Position numbers and translations under genes: made by a program. Below, piece after piece: positions 54,130 to 62,149 of a stretch of DNA of 64,000 nucleotides. This DNA is from Rhodococcus qingshengii JCM 15477. Its GTDB lineage: Bacteria > Actinomycetota > Actinomycetes > Mycobacteriales > Mycobacteriaceae. Within the stretch, counting starts at the first letter, position 1; the number at the start of each line of letters is the position of its first letter. The notes under the pieces were generated by a model. That model had not been told where the DNA came from, searched no databases, and saw only the letters and a program-made list of their open reading frames with translations. The stretch lies in NCBI RefSeq assembly GCF_023221595.1, contig NZ_CP096563.1:5141001-5205000 (forward strand), written 5' to 3'.

Positions 54130-54983
54130 ACTTTTCCCCTCCAGGGAACGGCGCGGCGCTCTGCAGCCCGCAGCAGTCCGTCGATGATCAGGCCGGAGAA
54201 TCCGATGGCAAAGATCCCCACCAGCACGACCGGTGTGTTGTTGTAATTGCTTGCATCCTTGACCATTCCGCCGATTCCGGGGATGCCGTTGAACAGTTCG
54301 GCCGCGACCACCGACGAGTACGCCATACCCACAGACAGCCGAATGCCCGTGAAAGTTTCCGGTAAGGCCGACGGGATGACGACGTCCCGGATCACCTGCG
54401 CCCGTGAGGCTCCCAGGGCCCTGGCCGCTTCGACCAGTCCGACCGGCGCCGCGACCACAGCAGCTGTGGTGGCCACCGCTGCCGGCGGAAGAGCAGCGAG
54501 CGCCAGCAATGTAATCTTCGGCGCCTCGTCGATTCCCAGCCAGATCACCAGCAGGAAGAAATACGCCAGGGGCGGCAGTGCGCGCAGGAACGTCAACCAC
54601 GGTTCGAGCAGGCTCCGCAGCCATGTCACCGATCCCATGGCCAAACCGAGGATCACGCCCAATCCGACGCCGATGATCACACCGACCAGCACCCGTCGCA
54701 GCGTCATGTAGAGGTGCTCCCAGAGCAGGTAACCCTGGTAGCCGTGCACTCCGTCGTGCGTGGTCATCGTGTTGACGAAGGCATGCCAGACCGTGCTCGG
54801 GAACGGCACGAAGGTCTCACTCCAGGTGCCGCTCGCGGCAGCGACCTGCCACAGGGCCAAGAATGCGATCACGGAAAGCACCGGCAGTCCGACCGTGGTC
54901 GCACTCGAAGTCCACGGCCGACGCGGCTCACGGTTCGGTTCCGTGACTGATGTTGGTTCTATTGCTTCGACAGGAGTCGACAT
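54126..54983 (-). CDS. tauC: Taurine/sulfonate ABC transporter permease
   Basis: This permease of 285 residues has about six membrane helices and the inner-membrane component loop EAARALGASRAQVIRDVVIPSALPE (EAA motif, ending at SALPETFTGIRL). It is of the SsuC/TauC type. ATG 54983 has GAGGAAG upstream; a longer start at 55019 has no such site. It is the first structural gene after the poly-cysteine leader. Confidence 0.88.
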   Translation of the reverse strand: MSTPVEAIEPTSVTEPNREPRRPWTSSATTVGLPVLSVIAFLALWQVAAASGTWSETFVPFPSTVWHAFVNTMTTHDGVHGYQGYLLWEHLYMTLRRVLVGVIIGVGLGVILGLAMGSVTWLRSLLEPWLTFLRALPPLAYFFLLVIWLGIDEAPKITLLALAALPPAAVATTAAVVAAPVGLVEAARALGASRAQVIRDVVIPSALPETFTGIRLSVGMAYSSVVAAELFNGIPGIGGMVKDASNYNNTPVVLVGIFAIGFSGLIIDGLLRAAERRAVPWRGKV

Positions 54984-55052
54984 CGCTGTTCTTCCTCGAT
55001 GTACGGAAAATTCCGGCACACATGCAGCAACGGGCGCATATGCAGGGGCGAA

Positions 55053-55070
55053 GGCGCACAGAGCGGCGCC
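55053..55070 (-). promoter_or_regulatory. Hairpin between second poly-Cys leader and tauC
   Basis: GGCGC ... GCGCC (5-bp stem, 8-base loop) lies in the 114-base space between the leader stop and tauC. It is a candidate attenuator component, weak by itself. Confidence 0.3.
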
Positions 55071-55097
55071 ATTCTCACTCAGGACAGTCGGAAGGAA

Positions 55098-55172
55098 TCA
55101 ACAGCAACAGCAGTTGGCACCAAGACGGCACAGGTCGACGGCGATGCGTCGTGTCAGTGGCGTCGAGGGCAT
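55098..55172 (-). CDS. Poly-cysteine leader peptide (24 aa) before the taurine/sulfonate operon
   Basis: A 24-codon ORF from ATG 55172 ends LTRRIAVDLCRLGANCCCC then stop. The last four residues are cysteine and a fifth is in DLCRLG. The segment RR-x-AVDLCRLG-x2-CCC is the same as in the leader at 2765-2851, although the DNA is otherwise different. An AT-rich TAGTAATTA runs 6-14 bases upstream of the ATG and there is no Shine-Dalgarno, so it may be leaderless or nearly so. The likely role is a cysteine-sensing attenuator for tauCAB. No protein evidence exists here; conservation of the core argues that it is translated. Confidence 0.8.
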   Translation of the reverse strand: MPSTPLTRRIAVDLCRLGANCCCC

Positions 55173-55202
55173 GGGGGTAATTACTACCTGTGTCTGCAAT
55201 TA

Positions 55203-55216
55203 CCCGCAAATGCGGG
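55203..55216. promoter_or_regulatory. Palindrome upstream of the second poly-Cys leader
   Basis: CCCGCA-AA-TGCGGG lies between the methyltransferase stop and the leader promoter. It could be the end of the methyltransferase transcript or an operator for the sulfonate operon. Confidence 0.35.
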
Positions 55217-55227
55217 GGAAATAGGCG

Positions 55228-56076
55228 TCAGTCGGCCAAGCGAACCGACAGCGAATACATGAGCGGGATCTCGGGTCGTCCGGCCGGGACTCCCCAACGC
55301 TTGCCGCCGAGTTCAGCCATCTCCTCGAATCCTTGCCAACCGTTGGCGTACGGGTACTCGTCGAAAGACTCGAGCGTCAATCCGGCGCGCCGCAAAGCTC
55401 CTAGCACCTCGGAAATGGACCAGTTGAATTCACATGAGGGGAAAGGATTTTCGAAGTTCTCGACTCCGTTTCCCTCAGCGCCTGGCAAGACGAGATCGGC
55501 CGAATCTGCCACGTAGTCGCCCACGCCACGGGGTTCGGTCACGGGAGTCCCGCCTCCGTACGGGTATGTCAGCGACCACCTCTCGTCGAAACACATGGCA
55601 AACGGATGAAACTCCACCAGAACGAATCGACCGTTCGGCGCGAGAACACCGGCAATCCCCTCGGCCCACTCGTCGAGATCGGGTAACCAGATCACCGTTC
55701 CGTACGAAGAAAAGACTCGGTCGAACTTTCTCTGGCCAGCGGCAGCAGCGCGGAGCCACGCAGATACATCGGCACGCTCGAAATCGGCGGCAATATCGGA
55801 TTCCGCGGACAAGGTTCGGGCGAAGTCGATCGCGGAATCCGCGATGTCGACGCCGGTCACCGCGGCACCGAGAGCGGCCAAACTCAACGAATCCTGACCG
55901 GAATTGCACTGCAGATGAAGAATCGAGGAGCCGTCGATCTCGCCGAGCAGCGCCAGTTCTTCCGGATACAAGGTCGACCCGCCGTTGCGAAAGAACTGTG
56001 CCTGGTCTCCTTTGTGACTGTTGTGAGCGACGGTCGCCGCATTCCACGACAACCGATTCATCTCCGCTGCATCCAT
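55228..56076 (-). CDS. Class I SAM-dependent methyltransferase
   Basis: This 282-residue protein has a class I methyltransferase core: motif I ILHLQCNSGQDSLSLAALGA, then TGVDIADSAIDFAR and FDRVFSSYGTVIWLPDL. Substrate unknown. The N-terminus lies in three 15-bp tandem repeats (56067-56111) that encode VDA-type residues, so the start could be ATG 56076 (chosen, AGAGGTGG upstream), 56061 or further upstream. Confidence 0.82.
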   Translation of the reverse strand: MDAAEMNRLSWNAATVAHNSHKGDQAQFFRNGGSTLYPEELALLGEIDGSSILHLQCNSGQDSLSLAALGAAVTGVDIADSAIDFARTLSAESDIAADFERADVSAWLRAAAAGQRKFDRVFSSYGTVIWLPDLDEWAEGIAGVLAPNGRFVLVEFHPFAMCFDERWSLTYPYGGGTPVTEPRGVGDYVADSADLVLPGAEGNGVENFENPFPSCEFNWSISEVLGALRRAGLTLESFDEYPYANGWQGFEEMAELGGKRWGVPAGRPEIPLMYSLSVRLAD

Positions 56077-56111
56077 CACTACTGCATCCACCTCTACTGC
56101 ATCCACTTCTC
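56067..56111. repeat. Three 15-bp tandem repeats at the methyltransferase start
   Basis: CTGCATCCATCACTA, CTGCATCCACCTCTA and CTGCATCCACTTCTC follow one another. Read in the gene direction they encode repeated Val-Asp-Ala units. The period is in frame, so slippage would change the N-terminus length without a frameshift. Confidence 0.65.
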
Positions 56112-56242
56112 GACCCACAACAAGTCCGCCCGAGTTCACCACGTCCCAGGTCACGTCGGCAATCGATTTACTGGGCCGGAAACCTATCCGAACGAAGATG
56201 CAACAGGTTACAGTTTTTCGACGGACCATCGAAGGAGAACCA

Positions 56243-57088
56243 GTGCGCTACGGACTCAGCCTGTTCACCAGTGATCGCGGCATCCGCCCTGCCGATGCAG
56301 CAAAGGCTGCGGAGGCGAATGGATTCGACGCCTTTTACGTTCCGGAGCACACTCACATCCCCGTCTCGAGGGATTCCGATCACCCCGGAACCCAGTCGGC
56401 CGAATTGCCCGACGACCGTTACATGCGCACACTCGACCCCTGGGTTGCCCTCGGCACCGCCGCGTCGGTCACGAACACCATCCGATTGGGCACCTCCGTG
56501 GCCCTCCCCCTCGAACACGATCCGATCACTCTCGCGAAAACCATCGCATCGCTGGACCATCTTTCCGGCGGACGCGTGGTCTTCGGCGTCGGATTCGGCT
56601 GGAATGCAGAGGAACTCGCCGACCACGGCGTACCGCCCAACAAACGCCGGACCGCACTCCGGGAGTATCTCGAAGCCATGGGCGAACTGTGGTCGAAGGA
56701 AGAAGCGTCGTACGACGGCCAATTCGTGAAGTACGGACCCAGCTGGGCGTGGCCCAAACCAGTTCAGAAGCCCCGTCCTCCCATCCTCTTGGGCGGCGGC
56801 GGCAACGAGAAGACTTTCAAGTGGATAGCAAAGTCTGCCGACGGGTGGATCACTACACCCATCGAGCAGGAGATCGACGGAAACGTGGAACTGCTCCGAA
56901 AGATCTGGGCCGAAGCAGGTAGAGTCGGCGAGCCTGAAATAACCGTCCTGGCAGGCAAACCCGATTCGGAGAAGCTCGCCCACTGGGAAGACATCGGTGT
57001 CACCGAAGCAATGTTCGGCACTCCGGACAAGAGCCCCGAAGAGGTTGTCGGATACATGGAACGTCTGGCAGCCAAGCTCGGACGGTGA
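56243..57088 (+). CDS. LLM class (luciferase-like) oxidoreductase
   Basis: This TIM-barrel LLM protein of 281 residues has GLSLFTSDRGIRPADAAKAA, FYVPEHTHIPV and LDHLSGGRVVFGVGFGWNAEE. It is similar to probable F420-dependent oxidoreductases of actinobacteria, but an FMN-dependent monooxygenase cannot be excluded. GTG 56243 follows AAGGAG. The next genes are a flavin reductase and a superoxide dismutase on the same strand. Confidence 0.87.
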   Translation: MRYGLSLFTSDRGIRPADAAKAAEANGFDAFYVPEHTHIPVSRDSDHPGTQSAELPDDRYMRTLDPWVALGTAASVTNTIRLGTSVALPLEHDPITLAKTIASLDHLSGGRVVFGVGFGWNAEELADHGVPPNKRRTALREYLEAMGELWSKEEASYDGQFVKYGPSWAWPKPVQKPRPPILLGGGGNEKTFKWIAKSADGWITTPIEQEIDGNVELLRKIWAEAGRVGEPEITVLAGKPDSEKLAHWEDIGVTEAMFGTPDKSPEEVVGYMERLAAKLGR

Positions 57089-57140
57089 GGTCCGCCACAG
57101 CATCTTGACCTCAACTGCACTCGAGGTTTTAACGTCGGTA

Positions 57141-57158
57141 TTGCACAAGACAGTGCAA
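57141..57158. promoter_or_regulatory. Dyad before the flavin reductase gene
   Basis: TTGCAC-N6-GTGCAA, perfect 6-bp arms, lies 36-53 bases upstream of GTG 57194 in a 105-base gap that also holds TTGACC and TAACGT promoter-like boxes. It may be an operator for the flavin reductase-sod pair. Confidence 0.4.
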
Positions 57159-57193
57159 CGGCAGCAAAACCCGAGACAGAAGAGGGGCGAGGA

Positions 57194-57766
57194 GTGACCA
57201 CAAAACTGGTTGGCACCCAATCTGTTTCGGACGACTCTGTTGATGCGGAGCCGTCCATCCGAAACTCCTTCGTCGAGGCGTTCCGGAACCATCCCGCCGG
57301 CGTCTCGATCATCACCGCAACGGGCGATGACGGCCCGGCCGGCATCACGTCATCGTCGGTGATCTCGATCAGCGCCGATCCTGCAGTTCTGGCGTTTTCA
57401 CTGCAGTCGTTGCGAGGCTCTGCGAGCGTCATCGCTTCCGCCCGCAGTTTTGTTGTTCACCTGGCAAATTCGGCGAACGAACGACTGGCTTCCACGTTCG
57501 CAACCCGCGGCGCTGTGCGCTTCGGAGACGATATGCCCTGGTCGTTTCTCTCGACGGGTGAACCGTTCCTACATGGGACAGGCCACGCCCTGCGTGCGGT
57601 TCCCTTGAATGCCACTACATGTGGCGCCGCAGTGATCGTCACTGCACGCGTCGTCGACGTCATCGATCCGCAGCACATGTCAGCGCCGCTCGTCTATCAC
57701 AATCGAACCTATCGGAATCTCTCGACTCACAACATTTCCTCAAAGGAAGGCATGTCACATGACTGA
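57194..57766 (+). CDS. Flavin reductase family protein
   Basis: This 190-residue FMN-binding split-barrel protein has typical [31 protein letters not shown] and [18 protein letters not shown]. Such proteins supply reduced flavin to a monooxygenase, releasing superoxide or peroxide when uncoupled. GTG 57194 has GAGGGG upstream. Its last 8 bases overlap the superoxide dismutase start, an unusual coupling that suggests co-production of reductase and detoxifying enzyme. Confidence 0.87.
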   Translation: MTTKLVGTQSVSDDSVDAEPSIRNSFVEAFRNHPAGVSIITATGDDGPAGITSSSVISISADPAVLAFSLQSLRGSASVIASARSFVVHLANSANERLASTFATRGAVRFGDDMPWSFLSTGEPFLHGTGHALRAVPLNATTCGAAVIVTARVVDVIDPQHMSAPLVYHNRTYRNLSTHNISSKEGMSHD

Positions 57767-58385
57767 ATACGTTCTCCCCGAACTGGATTACGACTACGCC
57801 GCTCTCGAACCGCACATCTCCGGCGAGATCATGGAACTGCACCACAGCAAGCACCACGCCACGTACGTGGCGGGCGCCAACAGCGCAATCGAGCAGTTGG
57901 CTGCTGCGCGCGAAGACGGCACGATCACCGCGAAGGCGCCGCTGCTCAGCAAGAACCTCGCCTTCCACCTCGGCGGCCACACCAATCACTCCATCTTCTG
58001 GAAGAACCTCTCCCCCAACGGCGGTGAGCGGCCAGAGGGCGAGTTGGCAGTCGCAATCGACGAGCACTTCGGCACCTTCGACGCATTCGTCAACCACTTC
58101 TCCGCTGTAGCAACCACTTTGCAGGGGTCCGGCTGGGCGGTACTGGCCTACGACACGGTCGGGCAGCGCCTGGTCATCGAGCAGCTCACCGACCAGCAAG
58201 GCAACATCAGCATCGGTATCGTTCCGTTGCTCATGCTCGACATGTGGGAGCACGCTTTCTACCTGCAGTACAAGAACGTCAAGGCCGACTACGTGAAGGC
58301 CTACTGGAACGTCATCAACTGGGAAGACGTTGCACAGCGATACGCGACGGCCACAGCGGCGACGGGCTTGATCGTCCCCGCCTGA
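57759..58385 (+). CDS. sodA: Superoxide dismutase (Fe/Mn family, probably Mn)
   Basis: This SOD of 208 residues has metal ligands His28, His77, Asp161 and His165 (DMWEHAFY). Where the M. tuberculosis iron enzyme has His145 (YDHQTN), this one has Gln (TDQQGN, Gln146), as in manganese enzymes of related actinomycetes, so Mn is more likely. No signal peptide. Start ATG 57759 with AAGGAAGG upstream, inside the end of the flavin reductase gene. A strong terminator follows. Confidence 0.93.
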   Translation: MTEYVLPELDYDYAALEPHISGEIMELHHSKHHATYVAGANSAIEQLAAAREDGTITAKAPLLSKNLAFHLGGHTNHSIFWKNLSPNGGERPEGELAVAIDEHFGTFDAFVNHFSAVATTLQGSGWAVLAYDTVGQRLVIEQLTDQQGNISIGIVPLLMLDMWEHAFYLQYKNVKADYVKAYWNVINWEDVAQRYATATAATGLIVPA

Positions 58386-58423
58386 TCGTCCCCACCCGAT
58401 CACTGCCATATCACCCCGATCAG

Positions 58424-58464
58424 CCCAGCTCGGCACGGTGGCTCCGTTGCCGAGCTGGGTTTTT
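58424..58464 (+). terminator. Rho-independent terminator after sodA
   Basis: A perfect 12-bp stem CCCAGCTCGGCA / TGCCGAGCTGGG (12-base loop) is followed by TTTTT. It lies 39 bases after the sodA stop. Confidence 0.92.
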
Positions 58465-58555
58465 ACACCCCCGAGATCGATGTATGTGAAGGCAGGTAAC
58501 ATACACCGAGCGCGGCTGACTCGGCCGTCCGCCGATTCGACTCCGAGGGGAACCA

Positions 58556-59647
58556 GTGCTCGATATCAGTGGTTTGATCGCGACGTGGCGTCCGACGCTG
58601 GACACCGCAGCACGCAATGCATGGGGACTCTCGTTCGGCGACGGTGTCGAGAAGACCGAACGCACCCCGTCCGTACTGATCAGCGAAGGTCCACACCGCG
58701 ATCTGTATCGCTTCGGCGCATTGTGGAGGCCAAGAGGTAATCCGGTTCTCCTCGTACCGCCCCTCGCGGTTTCAGCCGACTGTTACGACCTTCGTGCGGG
58801 CCAAAGCCTCGCCGCGCACCTACTGGATGGGGCGAACACGCCCTACCTCCTCGACTACGGGACCATGCGGTACTCCGACCGCGGGATGGGTTTCGAGGCC
58901 TGGGTCGACGACATCATCCCGGAAGCGATCCGTACGATCTCGGACCTACATGACGGCGCACCGGTTTCGCTGATCGGGTGGAGCCTCGGCGGGACCATGT
59001 CTCTGCTCACGGGCTCCGCTCACTCCGACCTGCCGATCGCATCGATCACGGCAATCGGAACGCCAATCGATTACACGAAGATTCCCGCTATCAGCCCCTT
59101 GAGGCTGATCGGCAAATACACGGGCGACACCCCACTCACGTCCGCGACCAATCTTGTCGGCGGACTACCTGCTCCACTCGTTCAGGCGAGTTACAAGGTG
59201 ACGGCGTTGCAGCGCGAAGTTCTCAAGCCATGGTTCATCATGCGCAACCTCCACAACACCGAGACACTGGCTCGCATGGAATCGATAGACAAGTTCATGG
59301 CAGCCATGCCTGGATACCCTGGCAAGGCTTTTCAGCAGATCTGCGAACAACTCATGCTCGGCAACAATCTCTACAACGACGCCGTCACGCTTGCCGGACG
59401 CGAGATCAAACTGTCAGCTCTGAGCGTTCCCGTTCTCGCGATCGGCGGCACCACTGACGTGATTGCACCCATCGCTTCGGTGGAAGCAATCACGTCGGTC
59501 CTCACCGGCGCGCCGTCGGTCCGGTTCGAGAAGGCGCCGGGAAGTCACCTCGGGCTCGTTGCCGGCCCCACCGCGAGAGACTCCACCTGGGCGCACATCG
59601 ACGAATTCTTGAAAGAGAATGCACCGCAGTTGGTTTCGACCAGCTAA
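58556..59647 (+). CDS. Alpha/beta hydrolase related to PHA synthases
   Basis: This 363-residue protein has PHA-synthase/PhaC-like layout (RPRGNPVLLVPPLAVSADCYDL, LLDYGTMRYSDRGMGFEAWV). The nucleophile elbow is GWSLGG with Ser143, while true polymerases have Cys. The acid and His are in GGTTDVIAP and GSHLGLVAG. So a hydrolase or acyltransferase is more likely than a polymerase. GTG 58556 has GAGGGGAA upstream; TAACAT at about 58492-58497 may be -10. Confidence 0.83.
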   Translation: MLDISGLIATWRPTLDTAARNAWGLSFGDGVEKTERTPSVLISEGPHRDLYRFGALWRPRGNPVLLVPPLAVSADCYDLRAGQSLAAHLLDGANTPYLLDYGTMRYSDRGMGFEAWVDDIIPEAIRTISDLHDGAPVSLIGWSLGGTMSLLTGSAHSDLPIASITAIGTPIDYTKIPAISPLRLIGKYTGDTPLTSATNLVGGLPAPLVQASYKVTALQREVLKPWFIMRNLHNTETLARMESIDKFMAAMPGYPGKAFQQICEQLMLGNNLYNDAVTLAGREIKLSALSVPVLAIGGTTDVIAPIASVEAITSVLTGAPSVRFEKAPGSHLGLVAGPTARDSTWAHIDEFLKENAPQLVSTS

Positions 59648-59648
59648 A

Positions 59649-60917
59649 TCACGGCGTTGTGATGCCCGCGGCTACAGCTGCCTTGTGCCAATCCGGGAAT
59701 TCACTCAGCAAACGGGTGTACAACTGGGCGTCGTCGACGGTGTCGATGTCGTCCAGCGCGAAGAATCCGGCATTGTCGACCACCCTGCCGTCGAGGTCGT
59801 CGAGCTTCTCCAGCACTCCGTAGTTGGCCTTGCCGATTCCGACGAACTGCCAAAAGGCCGGGAGCCCAGACGCTTCGCGCATCAATTTCGTGATTTCCTT
59901 GCGCTCGCTGAAGCCACCGTCGGTGAAGAACAGGACGAGCGTCGGCGCCGAACCACGTGTCAGGCCGGAAAGAATCTCAGTCATGATCGGCACTTCACGA
60001 TTTGCGGCGCCGATCTTGTCATAGTTGAATCCGCCGTGCGAGCCGCGCAAGTGCAGGTAGGTATCCGACCACTCTTCCGCGTCATGGACAGAGATCTCGG
60101 GGAGTTTGACGAAGCTGACTGCATACAAGTACGGCTCCAGCTTGCCGTCGTCATCGAGTTGGATCGCAACGGGAATCATGCGTTCGACAACACGATGCAC
60201 CACTCTGGTGCGGTACTGCTTGGCCATACTTCCGGTTTTGTCGATCACCAGGACCACCCGTGCCCGAATTCCGTTGCCACCCTTGGTCAGCAGGACCTTG
60301 GCCACTTCGCGCTTTCGGAGGTCCAGCTTCTCCCTCTTCACCATGGAGAGTTTGGCTTCGTCGGGCACGGTCCGAATACCGCCTGTCGATTCAGCAGAGC
60401 CGGCGGGTCGAGCCGGCGGTTCCTCGTCGACCGAAACGCCGAATGCTGTTACCAGGTCCGCCAATCCGCTGTCCCAGCCAGCTGACACGTTTCGCAGCTT
60501 CCAGCCCGTGCCGCGGCGATAGATCTCGACGAGAACCGCTGCTCTCTCACTCGTCAACCCCAAAGCCTGAGCCACGATGGCGGTGGAACCAACCTGCTCC
60601 ACCACGACACCAAGGCCCCCGACAGCAGACAGGGTTCCGTTTGCCGCCGCATCAAGTGCCACGGCAACACTCAGCTGATGGATGTCAGCGGGCAACCTCG
60701 CAATGTCGATTTCGATGACGCCGCCGGACTCCAAGCGCACCGCGCCTTCGGGTGAGACCGGCTGATTGAAGAAGACAAAATCTGCGTCGTCCCGTACTTT
60801 GTTCCGTTCGTCGAGCTGGAACACCATCAGGTCTGCCGTGCCCGGGGCGCTACCGTTCACCGCCACCTTCAGCGAAGTTCCCTCAACGACTGTGTTCGCT
60901 CCACGCGCCAGCTCCAT
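59649..60917 (-). CDS. TerD-VWA fusion protein (tellurium/stress system)
   Basis: This 422-residue fusion has TerD over residues 1-175 (DFVFFNQPVSPEGAVRL is the calcium-binding-type motif) and a von Willebrand A domain over 215-415, with MIDAS DKTGSM and the later TRGSAPTLVLFFTDGG. This resembles TerF-like proteins. Ter systems are linked to tellurite, phage and stress defence and bind metal at the membrane. No other ter genes are nearby. Convergent with the hydrolase gene. Confidence 0.88.
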   Translation of the reverse strand: MELARGANTVVEGTSLKVAVNGSAPGTADLMVFQLDERNKVRDDADFVFFNQPVSPEGAVRLESGGVIEIDIARLPADIHQLSVAVALDAAANGTLSAVGGLGVVVEQVGSTAIVAQALGLTSERAAVLVEIYRRGTGWKLRNVSAGWDSGLADLVTAFGVSVDEEPPARPAGSAESTGGIRTVPDEAKLSMVKREKLDLRKREVAKVLLTKGGNGIRARVVLVIDKTGSMAKQYRTRVVHRVVERMIPVAIQLDDDGKLEPYLYAVSFVKLPEISVHDAEEWSDTYLHLRGSHGGFNYDKIGAANREVPIMTEILSGLTRGSAPTLVLFFTDGGFSERKEITKLMREASGLPAFWQFVGIGKANYGVLEKLDDLDGRVVDNAGFFALDDIDTVDDAQLYTRLLSEFPDWHKAAVAAGITTP

Positions 60918-61091
60918 ACCGGAAGATTAGCTGGCCACCAAAGAATCAACGGCCCCGCGGTCGGAAGAATCACAGCACACTTTCAGCAATCGCGAGGATT
61001 CTCGAGGCAGACTGTTCGTGGAAGATTTGTCGCACGCGGGACCAAGAGCCTGAACATCGACAGAATCCTAAGGGTCGATCAGGAGGTCAAA

Positions 61092-62054
61092 ATGCCGCAC
61101 AGCCAGGCGCGCACCATCCCGATGCTGCCACTCTTGCCACCTCTGACGAATTTCGACGACGCAAGTCGCTCGGTCGTGTCCTACCTCGACGAATATCTTC
61201 CGCTGGCACTGTGGTCGATCACGCGATTCGACGGGTCCAATCAGATCTTTCTCACCGTCTCACCCAACCCACTTCACATCGAAGTCGGCGAGACCCGGGC
61301 TTGGCCAAACACCATGTGCAGCGAGGTGGTACTCGGAAATGCGCCGCCAGTCTCATCGAATCGCGCACTCGTGCGCGCACTGTCCCGTGATGGCAGATGG
61401 GAAGGCATTGGCGCATACGTCAGCATCCCAATCCTCCACAACGACGGCAGTCTCTTCGGCACTCTGTGTGGCGCCGACCCGAGTGCGGGCGACTCCGCAC
61501 TCGAGGACAACCTGGCCCTCCTCAATCTCCTGTGCCGACTTCTCGGAACCATTCTCGATGTCGACTATCAGCGCGCGCAGTCAGTCCGACTGGCCGAAAC
61601 TGCGCAACTCGATGCCGAGACCGACCCGTTGACAGGTCTTCTCAATCGGCGCGGGTGGAATCGCATCCTCGAGGCCGAGCAAACTCGGTACCGCCAATTC
61701 GCCGATCCGGGAGCTATCATCATCGTCGATCTGGACGGCATGAAGACCATCAACGACGAACTCGGCCACGCCGCGGGCGACGAATACGTTCAAAGGGCCG
61801 GCAAGATCTTGGCAGCATGCGCGCACCCTGGTGCGGTGGTTTCACGGTTGGGCGGAGACGAGTTCGGAATCGCTCTGCCCGATACACAGCCGCGCGCCGT
61901 CGACTACCTGCTCGAGTGTTTGGAGAAGGCGTTCCGGAATGCCGACGTCTGTTGTTCGATCGGTCGAGCCGACTTTTCCATGACCCAAAGCCTTTCCGAG
62001 ACTTGGGATACGGCCGATGCGGAGATGTACCGCCACAAGCGCTCGAAGCACTGA
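61092..62054 (+). CDS. GAF-GGDEF diguanylate cyclase
   Basis: This 320-residue protein has a GAF-like sensor (about 20-170, including VSIPILHNDGSLFGTLCGAD) and a GGDEF domain (about 180-318, RLGGDEFGIAL near residue 255, substrate strand IIIVDLDGMKTINDELGHAAGDEYV). It makes cyclic di-GMP from GTP. The autoinhibitory RxxD site, five residues before GGDEF, is absent (AHPG). ATG 61092 has AGGAGG upstream. No EAL domain or partner is adjacent. Confidence 0.9.
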   Translation: MPHSQARTIPMLPLLPPLTNFDDASRSVVSYLDEYLPLALWSITRFDGSNQIFLTVSPNPLHIEVGETRAWPNTMCSEVVLGNAPPVSSNRALVRALSRDGRWEGIGAYVSIPILHNDGSLFGTLCGADPSAGDSALEDNLALLNLLCRLLGTILDVDYQRAQSVRLAETAQLDAETDPLTGLLNRRGWNRILEAEQTRYRQFADPGAIIIVDLDGMKTINDELGHAAGDEYVQRAGKILAACAHPGAVVSRLGGDEFGIALPDTQPRAVDYLLECLEKAFRNADVCCSIGRADFSMTQSLSETWDTADAEMYRHKRSKH

Positions 62055-62077
62055 TTCGACTCCTCCACGGCCGGTTG

Positions 62078-62110
62078 GCACCGCATCGGAGGATCCCTTC
62101 GATGCGGTGC
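62078..62110. terminator. Hairpin between convergent GGDEF and DUF222 genes
   Basis: A perfect 11-bp stem GCACCGCATCG / CGATGCGGTGC with an 11-base loop. A second short stem (AGAGGT-TTG-ACCTCT, 62136-62150) follows the DUF222 stop. No long T-run, but the site between convergent genes fits termination. Confidence 0.6.
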
Positions 62111-62149
62111 TCGGTCCGTGTTCTGTTGTCGCCAAAGAGGTTTGACCTC

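Noticed and set aside
54130..54624. Upstream extension of the taurine-binding lipoprotein ORF
   Set aside because: It is the wrong frame of the permease gene; the signal peptide and lipobox begin after ATG 54129.
58556..59647. Polyhydroxyalkanoate synthase
   Set aside because: The nucleophile is Ser in GWSLGG, not Cys, and no pha genes lie nearby.
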